From assembly GCF_029338515.1 (NCBI RefSeq), contig NZ_CP119988.1, positions 2,604,001 through 2,668,000 on the forward strand: a stretch of DNA of 64,000 nt, written 5' to 3'. Made by a program: the position numbers and the translations under genes. Under the pieces are notes generated by a model. It was not told where the DNA came from. It made no database searches and saw nothing but the letters and a program-made list of their open reading frames with translations. This stretch comes from Haloglomus litoreum (GTDB taxonomy: Archaea; Halobacteriota; Halobacteria; Halobacteriales; Haloarculaceae). Below, piece after piece: positions 26,963 through 35,884 of this stretch; position 1 is the first letter of the stretch; each line of letters opens with the position of its first letter.

Positions 26963-27454
26963 GTGTACGCGACGGGCCACTACGGGATGGCACTGCTCGT
27001 CTACGCGCCGGTCGGCCACCTCCTCCTGAAGGCCGACCCCTTCCTCGCGTTCGTCGGCGGCGCGGGCGTCCTCGCGCTCGCGACGCTCCCGGACATCGAC
27101 ATGGACCTCCCGCTGGTCCCGCATCGCGGCCCGACGCACTCGCTGCTGTTTCTCGCACTGGTCGCGGGGGCGCTGGGTGCGGTCGGCTGGACCATCGGGC
27201 AGGGCCCGTGGCAGCCCCTCGGCGGCCCGACCAGAGCGGCGCTGTTCGCCGGCGGCATCGGCGTCCTGGGCGTCGGGTCGCACCTCCTCGCGGACATGCT
27301 CACGCCCGCCGGGGTGAACCTCCTCTGGCCGCTCCCGGCCGAGGCGCTCAGTTTCGACGTCGCCCGCGCCGACAACACCATCGCCAACTACGGACTCCTC
27401 GGCCTGGGAGCGTTCGCGACGGCCGCCGTGGTGCTGGTCGCGAGTCCGGTCTGA
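26963..27454 (+). CDS. DUF457/YdjM-like membrane-bound metal-dependent hydrolase
   Basis: 163 residues from GTG 26963 (VYATGHYGMALLVYAPVGH). Signature residues of the family are present: LPDIDMDLPLVPHRGPTHSLLF (Asp and His metal ligands) and GSHLLADMLTPAGVNLLWP. About four transmembrane helices alternate with these loops. Members are predicted inner-membrane hydrolases (LexA-regulated YdjM type); substrate unknown. Divergent from the 121-aa gene. Confidence 0.8.
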   Translation: MYATGHYGMALLVYAPVGHLLLKADPFLAFVGGAGVLALATLPDIDMDLPLVPHRGPTHSLLFLALVAGALGAVGWTIGQGPWQPLGGPTRAALFAGGIGVLGVGSHLLADMLTPAGVNLLWPLPAEALSFDVARADNTIANYGLLGLGAFATAAVVLVASPV

Positions 27455-27584
27455 CTCCGTCCTCGCTTCGGATCCGAACCTGGCCGGGGGCGCGAATCCC
27501 CCGGCTCCGTCCGACGACAGGAGTGACCGTCGACCGCCTGCAACTGACGGGCGCCTTTAGTCTGACCCCCGTGCCGGGCGCCAA

Positions 27585-27592
27585 TCTTTATG
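27585..27592 (+). promoter_or_regulatory. TATA-like box of the acyl-CoA ligase gene
   Basis: TCTTTATG, centred 28 bases before ATG 27617. The first ATG (27590) falls inside this box, which argues it is not the start codon. Confidence 0.6.
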
Positions 27593-27616
27593 CCCCGACC
27601 GCCGGTCCCTCCGGGC

Positions 27617-29260
27617 ATGGAACACCACAAGGGCGAGCCCCTGAGTCACTTCGGCGACGTGCCGGCGATGGCGGCGGACCGGTACGGCGACAAGACCGCG
27701 TTCACCTCCTTCGGGCAGGAACTCTCCTTCGCTGAACTCGACGCCCAGGCGAATCAGGCCGCGAACCTGCTCGTCGAACAGGGCGTCGAGCCGGGTGACC
27801 GGGTCGGGCTGTTCATCCCGAACACGAACCAGTTCCCGCCGGCGTACTTCGGCATCATCCGCGCGGGGGCCGTGGCGGTCCCGCTCAACCTCCGGATGGA
27901 CCCGAACACGCTGGGCTACGTCGTCAACAACTCCGAGGCCGACATCGTCATCGCCTCGCCCGTCCTCGCCGACGAGGCCAAGCAGCTCGCGAGCGCGACG
28001 GACATCGAGACGCTCCTCCTTCCCGGCGTCACGGACGACGGCATCGTCAACTACTCGCAGGCGATGGCCGACCAGCCGACCGACTTCGACCGGCCCGAGC
28101 GCGAGCCCTCGGACATCGCCTGCCAGCCGTACACCTCCGGCACCACGGGCAAGCCGAAGGGCGTCCTCCTGAGCCACGAGAACCTCCTCTCGGCGGTGGA
28201 GGCGTACACGAAGGGTGGGCTGGCGGTCGACGCCGACGACTCCATCGTTCTCGTCCTGCCGCTGTTCCACATCTTCGCGCTGAACGCCATCATGTCGACC
28301 TACCTCTACAAGGGCGCGACGATGCACCTGCAGCCCCAGCCCGACGCCGAGAACATGCTGACGGCGCTGGACGAGCACGACGTGACCACGATGGCCGGGG
28401 TGCCGGCGATGTACACGATGATGTGGCAGGAGTACCGCGGCAACGAGGAGCAGTACGACCTCTCCTCGCTGCGCTACGTCAACTGCGCCGCCGCGCCGCT
28501 GCCGGACAACGTCCGCCGCACCATCGAGGAGGCCTGGGGGGTCCCGATGATCGAGGGCTGGGGGATGACCGAGACGGCCCCGGCGGGGACTATCGAGCCC
28601 TCGCACGGTGTCCGAAAGGAGGCCGGCTGTATCGGCCCCGTGCTGGAGGTGTGTGACGTCAAGATCGTCGACCCGGACACGCGCGAGACGAAGGTGTCGA
28701 CGGAGCAGCTGAAACCGTTCCCGGACCAGGACCTCGACTTCGAGGGCGAGGAGACGACCGGCGAGATCGCCATCACGGGCCCCAACATCTTCGAGGGGTA
28801 CTTCAAGCTGCCCGAGAAGACGAAGGAGGTGTTCGACGACGAGGGCTACTTCCTCACCGAGGACATCGCGCGCGTCGACGAGGACGGCTACCTCTGGATG
28901 GTCGACCGTGCCGACGACATGATCATCGCGGGCGGGGAGAACATCTACCCCGCCGAGGTCGAGGACGCGCTCTACGAGCACCCCGACGTCGCCGAGGCCG
29001 GGGTCTGTGGCGCCCCGCACGCGGTCAAGGGCGAGGCGCCCGTCGCGTTCGTCGTCCTCGAGGAGGGCTCGGACCTGACCGAGGAGGAGCTCCGGAAGTT
29101 CACCCTCGACCACGTCGCCACCTACGCCCACCCGCGGCGCATCTGGTTCGTCGACGAGCTCCCGCGCTCGGCCACGCAGAAGGTCCAGCGCTTCCAGCTC
29201 GAGGAGATGGCCAAGGAGCGCCTGGAGGGCGGCCAGCTAGAGAGCGGCGAGGAGCTGTAG
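27617..29260 (+). CDS. Long-chain acyl-CoA ligase (AMP-binding superfamily)
   Basis: 547 residues. Adenylation core with P-loop YTSGTTGKPKG at 172-182, the EGWGMTETAP A5 motif, and C-terminal hinge/A8 motif (DDMIIAGGENIYPAEVE) with catalytic Lys region NATQKVQRF. It activates a carboxylate with ATP to acyl-AMP, then to acyl-CoA. Chain length is not predictable. Haloarchaea keep fatty-acid catabolism genes though their lipids are ethers. Convergent with the MTH865 gene across a three-hairpin element. Confidence 0.92.
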   Translation: MEHHKGEPLSHFGDVPAMAADRYGDKTAFTSFGQELSFAELDAQANQAANLLVEQGVEPGDRVGLFIPNTNQFPPAYFGIIRAGAVAVPLNLRMDPNTLGYVVNNSEADIVIASPVLADEAKQLASATDIETLLLPGVTDDGIVNYSQAMADQPTDFDRPEREPSDIACQPYTSGTTGKPKGVLLSHENLLSAVEAYTKGGLAVDADDSIVLVLPLFHIFALNAIMSTYLYKGATMHLQPQPDAENMLTALDEHDVTTMAGVPAMYTMMWQEYRGNEEQYDLSSLRYVNCAAAPLPDNVRRTIEEAWGVPMIEGWGMTETAPAGTIEPSHGVRKEAGCIGPVLEVCDVKIVDPDTRETKVSTEQLKPFPDQDLDFEGEETTGEIAITGPNIFEGYFKLPEKTKEVFDDEGYFLTEDIARVDEDGYLWMVDRADDMIIAGGENIYPAEVEDALYEHPDVAEAGVCGAPHAVKGEAPVAFVVLEEGSDLTEEELRKFTLDHVATYAHPRRIWFVDELPRSATQKVQRFQLEEMAKERLEGGQLESGEEL

Positions 29261-29407
29261 GCCGAGCCGCCCTCCCGCTATCGAAGCGAGCTTGCTTCGA
29301 AGAACACAGATTTCGGAACTTCTCGAACACCTACAGCCCGACAGTGGATAATAATTGCTTAGAAATCGAAATATTCCAGATAGAACATCTCTATCGATTC
29401 GGTGCAT
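29261..29407. other. AT-rich spacer after the acyl-CoA ligase gene
   Basis: No coding signal. Contains a small hairpin (TCGAAGCGAGCTTGCTTCGA, 29280-29299) just after the ligase stop and an AT-rich patch (29344-29397) before the three-hairpin element. Confidence 0.5.
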
Positions 29408-29543
29408 CCGCGCGCCGCAGGCGCGCGGTTCACCGGCACGAGGGCGCCGTAGGCGCCCGAGTGCCGGCCGTTTTTCTGAACGTTTTTTGCCGTGAGCGGT
29501 TCGCCGGCGGCGCCGGCGAACCCGAGCGGGAAAAAACGCTCGT
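29408..29543. terminator. Three-hairpin element A, likely bidirectional terminator
   Basis: Three consecutive stems. H1: CCGCGCGCC 29408-29416 with GGCGCGCGG 29420-29428. H2: CCGGCAC 29433-29439 with GTGCCGG 29461-29467, inner GGGCGCC/GGCGCCC 29442-29458, then a T5 run at 29471. H3: GGTTCGCCGGC 29498-29508 with GCCGGCGAACC 29512-29522, bracketed by CGTTTTTT (29481) and AAAAAACG (29531-29538). T-runs on both strands suit termination of both convergent genes. It starts on the minus strand directly after the stop codon at 29544. A second copy lies at 57619-57768. Confidence 0.72.
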
Positions 29544-29795
29544 TTAGATGAGGTCCTGGTCCTCGAGCTGCTCCATCACGTCGTCGACGAAGTCCTCGGC
29601 GGAGTCGTAGGGGAAGTCGCCGCCGCCGAGCTTCGTGTTGAGCTCCATGGCGGTCATGGAGAAGTCGCCGGACTCGAACTTCGTGCCCGGCCCGTTCGGG
29701 AGCGCGGGAACGAGGTCCATCGGGCTGTTGATCGGGTAGTCCGCACCCTCGAACGCGTCGACCATCTGCTGTCGGAGGTCATCCTTGTCGACCAT
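29544..29795 (-). CDS. MTH865 family protein (small, EF-hand-like helical fold)
   Basis: 83 residues from ATG 29795: MVDKDDLRQQMVDAFEGADYPINSP, then LPNGPGTKFESGDFSMTAMELNTKL and DFPYDSAEDFVDDVMEQL. This spacing of ADYPI, LPNG and DFPY matches the MTH865 family of small archaeal proteins, whose solved member is a helical bundle; no function is established. The stop codon lies against element A, so its mRNA should end in those hairpins. Confidence 0.8.
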   Translation of the reverse strand: MVDKDDLRQQMVDAFEGADYPINSPMDLVPALPNGPGTKFESGDFSMTAMELNTKLGGGDFPYDSAEDFVDDVMEQLEDQDLI

Positions 29796-29916
29796 AATGC
29801 GTCTCAACCTTGCGGTCGGAATGTAATAAAGAATGATGTTCCGGCGCAGGGGAACCCACGACTCGTTCCGGGGCGGACCACCGACCATTACCCCGGAAGG
29901 GCACGAACCCGCACGT

Positions 29917-30636
29917 ATGCCGCGCGACGAGCGCCCCACCGTGGACGACGCATACGACCGGCTGGCCGGGACCTACGAGAGCCAGGAGAGAGACCCGTAC
30001 TGCGCGGACCTGGAGTTCCCCGCGACGACGGCGCTCCTCCCGGATGTGGCGGGCGACAGGGTCCTCGATGCGGGGTGTGGGCACGGTCGGTACGCGGAGT
30101 GGCTGGTCGAGCGGGGGGCGGACGTCCTCGCCGTCGACCGGAACGCCGAGATGCTCGACCGCGCGAGACGGCGGCTCGGCGACCGGGCGACGGTCCGCCG
30201 GGCCGATATCACCGGGCCCATCGAGGCCGCCGACGATGGCGGGTTCGACGGTGTCGTCTGCGGGCTCTCGCTGCACTACGTCGAGGACTGGCGGGAGGCG
30301 TTCGCGGAGTTCGCTCGCGTCCTCCGGCCGGGCGGGTTCCTGGTGTTCTCGGCGCAGCATCCGGTGGACGAGTACATCGCGTTCGAGGCCGAGAACTACT
30401 TCGAGGTCGAACGGGACAGCATGACGTGGGCGGCCGGCGACGAGACGGTCGAGGTCCCGTTCTACCGCCGGCCGTTCTCCGAGGTCGTCAACCCGCTGGT
30501 CGAGACCGGGTTCCGGCTGGACGAACTGGTCGAGCCGACACCGACGGAGCGGTTCAGGGAGCGGAAACCGGAGTCCTACGAGAAACGGATGCGGTACCCC
30601 ACGTTCCTGTGCATCAGGGCGACGAGGGGCGAGTAG
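29917..30636 (+). CDS. Class I SAM-dependent methyltransferase
   Basis: 239 residues from ATG 29917 (CCATTACC patch about 30 bases upstream). Motif I VLDAGCGHGRYAEWL (near 50-65), the acidic motif II end AVDRNAEMLDRA, motif IV FDGVVCGLSLHYVEDW and the LRPGGFLVFSAQHPVDEY strand are all in place, so it binds SAM. Substrate unknown; the aromatic C-terminal part resembles UbiE/bioC-type small-molecule methyltransferases. Divergent from the MTH865 gene. Confidence 0.85.
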   Translation: MPRDERPTVDDAYDRLAGTYESQERDPYCADLEFPATTALLPDVAGDRVLDAGCGHGRYAEWLVERGADVLAVDRNAEMLDRARRRLGDRATVRRADITGPIEAADDGGFDGVVCGLSLHYVEDWREAFAEFARVLRPGGFLVFSAQHPVDEYIAFEAENYFEVERDSMTWAAGDETVEVPFYRRPFSEVVNPLVETGFRLDELVEPTPTERFRERKPESYEKRMRYPTFLCIRATRGE

Positions 30637-30657
30637 CGGCCGGCGAGGTCGAACCCG

Positions 30658-31392
30658 CTACTGGAAGCCCCGGATGGGTTGAGCCTGGCTCGACTCGTCG
30701 TCGGCGTTCTCCATCCGCTGTGCGAGCTGCTCGCGGGCCTCGCGGATCTCCTCGGCGTGTTCGACCAGGTCGTCGGTCGGGACCTCGATACCCGTGAGCG
30801 GCTCGATGCCCCCCGTGATGATGATGCGCGCGGCCTCCGGGTCCGGGAACCGGCCCTCGGTCTCGACGATGAGACCGATCGCCGGGAGGTCACGGCGTTC
30901 CGCCGCCGCGAGCAGGGCGCCCGTGGGGCCGCTGACCAGCCCGCCCTGGCGCGGGGGGACGATGCCGGCGTCGTCGAGCCGGTCGGTCGTACCGCCGCTG
31001 GCGACCCCGTAGAGTTCGGGCGTGCCGTCCTTCTCTTCCGGGAGGCCACTCAGGTAGAGGGGCGTGATGTCGTGCTCCTCGATGAAGCCCGTGACGCAGT
31101 CGGAGAAATCCTGGGCCCGCTGGGGCGAGATCGGAACGTCGCTCTGGAGGACCAGCAGGTCCCGGTCGGTAGCCTCGTAGACACGTACCGGCGGCATGAG
31201 TGCCGAGTTGTCGCTGTGGTAGACCGCGACGTCGGGGATGCCGTCACAGTAGATGCCGCCCGCGTAGGTCATCTCGAAGGTGTCGACGAGGTGGTCGGCC
31301 GCGATCTTCCCGACGAGGCCCGCGCCGGGGAGCCCCTCGACGAGCGTCGCACCGGACGGGTCCATGTCGGTCTCGATGTCCACGAGTGCCAT
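30658..31392 (-). CDS. PAC2-family protein (proteasome assembly chaperone-like)
   Basis: 244 residues. PAC2 fold: LVEGLPGAGLVGKIAADHLVDTFEM near the start, SDVPISPQRAQDFSD, the GLPEEKDGTPELYGVASGG loop and PTGALLAAAERRDLPAIGLIVET. Archaeal members are related to eukaryotic proteasome assembly chaperone 2; a direct role at the haloarchaeal 20S proteasome is an inference from family. Soluble with an acidic helical tail. Convergent with the methyltransferase (21-base gap). Confidence 0.87.
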   Translation of the reverse strand: MALVDIETDMDPSGATLVEGLPGAGLVGKIAADHLVDTFEMTYAGGIYCDGIPDVAVYHSDNSALMPPVRVYEATDRDLLVLQSDVPISPQRAQDFSDCVTGFIEEHDITPLYLSGLPEEKDGTPELYGVASGGTTDRLDDAGIVPPRQGGLVSGPTGALLAAAERRDLPAIGLIVETEGRFPDPEAARIIITGGIEPLTGIEVPTDDLVEHAEEIREAREQLAQRMENADDESSQAQPIRGFQ

Positions 31393-31480
31393 GTGCGACC
31401 CTCTCGGGGCAGGGGCTTCAACGTGGGGGCGTGCGCGCCTCGCCGAACTGGAGAGGTTTTGATAGGTCTGTCAATTTCTC

Positions 31481-31486
31481 CTTATG
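31481..31486 (+). promoter_or_regulatory. TATA-like box of the S15/CocE-type hydrolase gene
   Basis: CTTATG centred 26 bases before ATG 31509; it supports 31509 over the in-frame ATG at 31572. Confidence 0.5.
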
Positions 31487-31508
31487 TTGATGTCCGTCAC
31501 TGTCGGGT

Positions 31509-33395
31509 ATGGACCAGCACAGCCGGGACGACCGTGGTGGGTCGGGGCGACGGGGGACGGACGATGCGGTGATGGACGGAGCGGGGACGAACCGGCGGCG
31601 CTTCCTGAAGGGCGCGACGACGACGCTGCTCGCCGCGGGTACGCTCGGGACGAGCGTCACGAGCGCGGCGGCCGCCGACGGCGACGGCTACCACACGACG
31701 ACCAGGCGCATCGGAACGTGGGACGGGAAGGAACTCGCGACGCGGCTCTACGTCCCCGCCGGCGAGAACGACGTGGGCGTCCCGTACCCGGCGGTCCTCA
31801 TCACGCACGGTTACGGGGGTGACAAGGAGGGCGGAATCCCGGCGCGGATGGGCCGCACGTACGCCCAGCACGGCTACGTCGTCCTGACCTACGACTCGCG
31901 TGGCTTCGGGGAGTCCGACGGCGAGGTGGGCGTCGACGGACCGAAGGAGGTCAAGGACGCCCAGTCGCTGCTAGACTGGCTCGAGGGCGCGACGGAGGCC
32001 GATGTCCGCGACGGCGGTGCTGGCGATGGGCTCGTCGCGCGCGGCGAGGACGGCGGGCTCCGCGTCGGGATGGACGGCCTGTCGTACGCGGGCGGCATCC
32101 AGCTCAACGTCGCCGCCGTCGACGATCGACTGGACGCCATCGTCCCGCGGTGGGCGTGGAACGACCTCGTCTACTCGCTGGCGCCCAACGGCGGCATCAA
32201 GGCGGGCTGGACCGCCATCCTGCAGGAGTTCGGCGCGCAGGGCTCGCGCGACATCGAGACCGACCAGGGGGCCCTCCGGAACGATGCCGTCCCGGAGGAG
32301 CACGACGTGCGCAGCGGCGTCGACCCGCGGCTGTACGAGTTCTACGCCGAGGGGGTCGCCACCAACGAGTTCTCCCCTGCGGCACGAGCGTTCTTCAAGC
32401 TCCGGTCGGCCTCGACGAAGGGTGACGGGCTCGCCGAGAACGCACCGCCCTCGCTGCTCATCACGGGCTGGAACGACACGCTGTTCACTGCGACCGAGAC
32501 GGTCCGGAACCACGCGCTCCTGAGCGAGGCCGCCGACAGCCGGATGGTGTTCATCCGCGGTGGACACTCGCTGGAGCAGCAGGCGACGCTGGAGCAGGGC
32601 GAGGTCGACCGGATGGCACTCACCTGGATGGCCCGGCACGTCGGGGGGCGGCCGCCGGAGACCCTCCCCGAGCCCTGGCCCGCGGCAGAGGGCGAGAGCG
32701 GGGGGCACGCCGACGCGAACGGGAACCTCGCGGCCCGGGCGGTCGCCGACATCCCCGAGGTGACCTACTGGCGGGCACAGGACGGCGACTTCGCGACCGC
32801 AGCGGGCCTTCCGGTGGCCGAGGATGGCCCGTCGCGGACGCTGGCCGAGGCCAGGAACGCGAGCAGCGGAACGACCGACCTCGCGGGCGGGCCCGTCGGC
32901 GGGTCGAACTCCGAGGTGGTCATCCAGCGCAACGACGACTACGCCGAGGGGACGTACGCCGACTTCGACTACCCGGTCGAGGCGGAGACCGAGGTCCTCG
33001 GCGTCCCCGAGGTGTCGCTGACGGTGACGCCGCTCGGGCGCGACCCGCTCGTCTTCGCGAAGGTGTACCACGTCCGCGGGGACGGCTCCGAGGAACTGGT
33101 CTACAACCAGACGACCCCCTACGAGGTCGCGGGCACCATCGGCGAGCCACAGGAACTCTCGTTCGAGCTCGCCGGCATCGAGCGTCGGTTCGAGCCGGGT
33201 GACCGGCTCCGGGTGACCCTCTCGACGGCGGACGTCGCCTATCAGAACTCCCGTACCTCGGCGGGCGTCCGCATCGACAACGACGCCTCCGAGGTCCTGG
33301 TCCCGGTCCGCGGCGAGAGCGGCCTCGCGATGCCGGACGGAGCCGGGTCGGCCGACGCCACCCCCATCGACACGATCGTCCCGGAGTCCCTCTGA
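31509..33395 (+). CDS. Tat-exported CocE/NonD-type hydrolase (X-Pro dipeptidyl-peptidase S15 family)
   Basis: 628 residues. A Tat motif RRRFLKGATT (about 35-44) with Ala-rich h-region ending near residue 60 follows a 34-residue n-region. The alpha/beta-hydrolase core has YDSRGFGESDG, nucleophile Ser192 in GLSYAGG and an HSLEQQ His. The C-terminal jelly-roll (PepX_C: VLGVPEVSLTVTPLG ... RFEPGDRLRVTLSTAD) completes the S15 fold. It is expected to cleave esters, beta-lactam-like or X-Pro bonds outside the cell. Divergent from the PAC2 gene. Confidence 0.88.
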   Translation: MDQHSRDDRGGSGRRGTDDAVMDGAGTNRRRFLKGATTTLLAAGTLGTSVTSAAAADGDGYHTTTRRIGTWDGKELATRLYVPAGENDVGVPYPAVLITHGYGGDKEGGIPARMGRTYAQHGYVVLTYDSRGFGESDGEVGVDGPKEVKDAQSLLDWLEGATEADVRDGGAGDGLVARGEDGGLRVGMDGLSYAGGIQLNVAAVDDRLDAIVPRWAWNDLVYSLAPNGGIKAGWTAILQEFGAQGSRDIETDQGALRNDAVPEEHDVRSGVDPRLYEFYAEGVATNEFSPAARAFFKLRSASTKGDGLAENAPPSLLITGWNDTLFTATETVRNHALLSEAADSRMVFIRGGHSLEQQATLEQGEVDRMALTWMARHVGGRPPETLPEPWPAAEGESGGHADANGNLAARAVADIPEVTYWRAQDGDFATAAGLPVAEDGPSRTLAEARNASSGTTDLAGGPVGGSNSEVVIQRNDDYAEGTYADFDYPVEAETEVLGVPEVSLTVTPLGRDPLVFAKVYHVRGDGSEELVYNQTTPYEVAGTIGEPQELSFELAGIERRFEPGDRLRVTLSTADVAYQNSRTSAGVRIDNDASEVLVPVRGESGLAMPDGAGSADATPIDTIVPESL

Positions 33396-33481
33396 ATCCG
33401 ACCAGCGGCTCGTGATATCCGGTTCTTGTGTCATGTCGGCGAGAAGCAGACAGAATCCGATCCGACAGTGCTATCCGACCA

Positions 33482-34282
33482 TCAATCCCCGTACGCGGCC
33501 ACCAGCCCGTCGAGTGCCTCGTGGTGTTCGGTGGTGTGAGGCGCGGCGAGTGGCGTGACCGACACCTCGCCCTCCACGACGGCGCGGCGGTCGGTGCCGT
33601 CGGGGTCGGGGATGGTCCCCTCGGCCATCAGCTCCCAGATGTGGTCGTGGATGACGACGCTCTCGCCCTCGCGCTCGGCGTCGATGCGGTAGACGTGCGA
33701 GGGGCGTGTGACCCGCATCGGGGCGTGCGCCTCGGACGCGGGTGAGTCCGGTTCGTACTCCGGCGGGAGGGGGGCGTTGATGTTGAGGTAGTCGGCGTGC
33801 TCGAAGACACCCGCTTCGAGGGCGTGGTCGACGAGGAAGCGCGTCGCGCGGGCGGCCTCGGCGTACGCCGGGGTGTCCGGGTCGAACTCCTGGTAGCGCA
33901 CGTCGGTCCCGGGGAAGTACAGCGAGGCGGCGATGGCCGGGATCTCGAAGAACGCGGCCTCGACCGCGGCGGAGACGGTTCCGGAGCGACCGAGCGTGTA
34001 GCCGCCCAGGTTGGCACCACGGTTGCAGCCCGCGACGACCATATCCGGCTCGAGATCCAGCGCCTGCGTCCCCGCCACCACGCAGTCGACCGGGGTTCCG
34101 TGGACCGCGAAGCCGTCCTCGCGCTCGTCGATGGTCACCTCGCGGGACATCTTCCGCCCGACCGCACTCTGGTCGGCGGCGGGCGCGACGACGGTCACGT
34201 CCGCCACGTCCCCGAGCGCCTCCCGCAGCGCCCGGAGCCCGGCGGCGTCGATGCCGTCGTCGTTGGTGAGGAGCACCTCCAT
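33482..34282 (-). CDS. surE: 5'/3'-nucleotidase SurE
   Basis: 266 residues from ATG 34282, preceded by a strong GGAGGTGAGG Shine-Dalgarno-like block. Metal-binding D8-D9 in LLTNDDGID, the APAADQSAVG loop (Ser) and SGTVSAAVEAA, NRGANLG are all present. It removes phosphate from nucleoside monophosphates; SurE helps during stress in bacteria. Length is normal for archaea. Convergent with the hydrolase gene across 86 bases without clear hairpins. Confidence 0.93.
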   Translation of the reverse strand: MEVLLTNDDGIDAAGLRALREALGDVADVTVVAPAADQSAVGRKMSREVTIDEREDGFAVHGTPVDCVVAGTQALDLEPDMVVAGCNRGANLGGYTLGRSGTVSAAVEAAFFEIPAIAASLYFPGTDVRYQEFDPDTPAYAEAARATRFLVDHALEAGVFEHADYLNINAPLPPEYEPDSPASEAHAPMRVTRPSHVYRIDAEREGESVVIHDHIWELMAEGTIPDPDGTDRRAVVEGEVSVTPLAAPHTTEHHEALDGLVAAYGD

Positions 34283-34283
34283 G

Positions 34284-34293
34284 CCTCACCTCC
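34284..34293 (-). promoter_or_regulatory. Shine-Dalgarno-like block of surE
   Basis: On the minus strand GGAGGTGAGG ends one base before ATG 34282; the spacing is short, but its purine content is far above surroundings. Confidence 0.45.
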
Positions 34294-34402
34294 GGCCGGG
34301 TGGGGCAAAAAGCCGTGCCTGCGGCCGGCTCCGGGGCGCTCCTCGTACAAGTGAGGCCGTGGGCCGAAGGTTGATGCCGAGCGCGGCCGAACACCGGGAA
34401 CG

Positions 34403-35842
34403 ATGTCCGACCCGTCGCCCGGGAGCGAGCCGACCGTCGGATCACCGCTCCTCGACGCGCTCGGTGACGGGCTCCTCGTTCTCGATGCCGAGTCCGGGAC
34501 CGTCACGTACGCCAACGGGACCGCGGTGGAGCTGCTCGACGGGGACCCGACGGGATCGACGCTGGACTCGCGGCTCGCACAGGGGCCCGGGCTTGATGTC
34601 GCGGGCGACGAGCGCCGCCGGATGGTCTGGGAGCTCCCGACCGACGAGCCCCCGCCGCCGGGAACGCCGGCGGCCGGGAGCAGCCTCGAGACGCGGTACC
34701 TGGAGGCGACACTCACCCGCACCAGGGACGGCGGCGACCCCGTCGTGATGGCGTCGTTGCGGGACGTGACCGACCGGGTCGCCCGGGAACGGTCGCTGGA
34801 ACAGCACGAACGCGTCATCGAGACGATGCCCGACGGCGTGTTCGTCATCGACGAGACCGGGCGGATGGTCGGCGGGAACGAGGCGATGGCCGAGATGATC
34901 GGCGAGGATATGGCGGGTCTGAAGGGGAAACCGTTCCACGAGCTCGCCTCGGAGGGGATCCTCGAGGCCGACGTACTCGATACGTACACGGAGATCGTGG
35001 CGGACCTGCTGGCCGGCTCGGACCACGAGCGGGCCGAGATTGAGGTGACGCCGCCCGGCGAGACGACCCGGATATACGAGTGCCACGTGACCCTCCGGCC
35101 GCCCGACGACGGCCCGTTCACCGGCATCGTGGGCGTGGCACGGGACGTGACCGAGCGGGTCGAGTCACAGGCGTCGCTCCGCCGGGAGAACGAGCGCCTC
35201 GAGCAGTTCGCCAGCGTCGTGAGCCACGACCTCCGCAACCCGCTGAACATCATCAAGGGGCGGCTCCAGCTGTACGAGGAGACGGGCCGGACGCAGAAGC
35301 TGGGGCACGCAGCACGGGCCGCCGAGCGGATGGACGACATCATCAGCGACCTGCTCACGCTGGCCCGGGAGGGCGAGACGGTCGGCGAGACCGAGCCCGT
35401 CTCGCTCGCGACCCTCGCCGAGGAAGCCTGGTCGGTCGTCGAGGCCGGGGACGCGACCCTCTCGGTCCCCGACGACGCCGAGTTCGAGGCCGACCCCGAC
35501 CGGCTGCAGACGGTGCTGGAGAACCTGTTCTCGAACGCCGTCGAGCACGGCACCGGTGGCGGTGGGACGGAATCCGGCGACGCCGGCTCGGCGGCCGACC
35601 TCACCGTCACCGTCCGCCCACTCGGCGACCCGGACGCGCCTGCGGGGTTCACCGTCGAGGACGACGGGGTCGGCATCCCGGAGGACATCGCGGGGCCGCT
35701 GTTCGAGCATGGCGTGACGAACGCGGCTGACGGGACCGGCTTCGGCCTCTCCATCGTCCACCGCATCGTCGAGGCCCACGGCTGGACGGTCACGGCGGGC
35801 GAGAGCGAGGCCGGCGGCGCACGGTTCGAGATACGGTTCTGA
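34403..35842 (+). CDS. Dual-PAS sensor histidine kinase
   Basis: 479 residues. Two PAS domains: about 10-125 (LGDGLLVLDAESGTVTYANGT) and about 133-260 (IETMPDGVFVIDETGRMVGGNEAMAEM). HisKA with H275 in VVSHDLRNPLNIIKG, then HATPase_c: N-box NAVEHG, G1 DDGVGIP, G2 GTGFGLSIVH. No transmembrane helix. A Gly/Ser insertion (GTGGGGTESG) splits the N-box strand from the next one. No response regulator nearby. It overlaps nothing and is divergent from surE. Confidence 0.92.
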   Translation: MSDPSPGSEPTVGSPLLDALGDGLLVLDAESGTVTYANGTAVELLDGDPTGSTLDSRLAQGPGLDVAGDERRRMVWELPTDEPPPPGTPAAGSSLETRYLEATLTRTRDGGDPVVMASLRDVTDRVARERSLEQHERVIETMPDGVFVIDETGRMVGGNEAMAEMIGEDMAGLKGKPFHELASEGILEADVLDTYTEIVADLLAGSDHERAEIEVTPPGETTRIYECHVTLRPPDDGPFTGIVGVARDVTERVESQASLRRENERLEQFASVVSHDLRNPLNIIKGRLQLYEETGRTQKLGHAARAAERMDDIISDLLTLAREGETVGETEPVSLATLAEEAWSVVEAGDATLSVPDDAEFEADPDRLQTVLENLFSNAVEHGTGGGGTESGDAGSAADLTVTVRPLGDPDAPAGFTVEDDGVGIPEDIAGPLFEHGVTNAADGTGFGLSIVHRIVEAHGWTVTAGESEAGGARFEIRF

Positions 35843-35884
35843 GGGTGGCCAGGGCCCGGGAACGGTCGGAAGCCGACACCCCGG

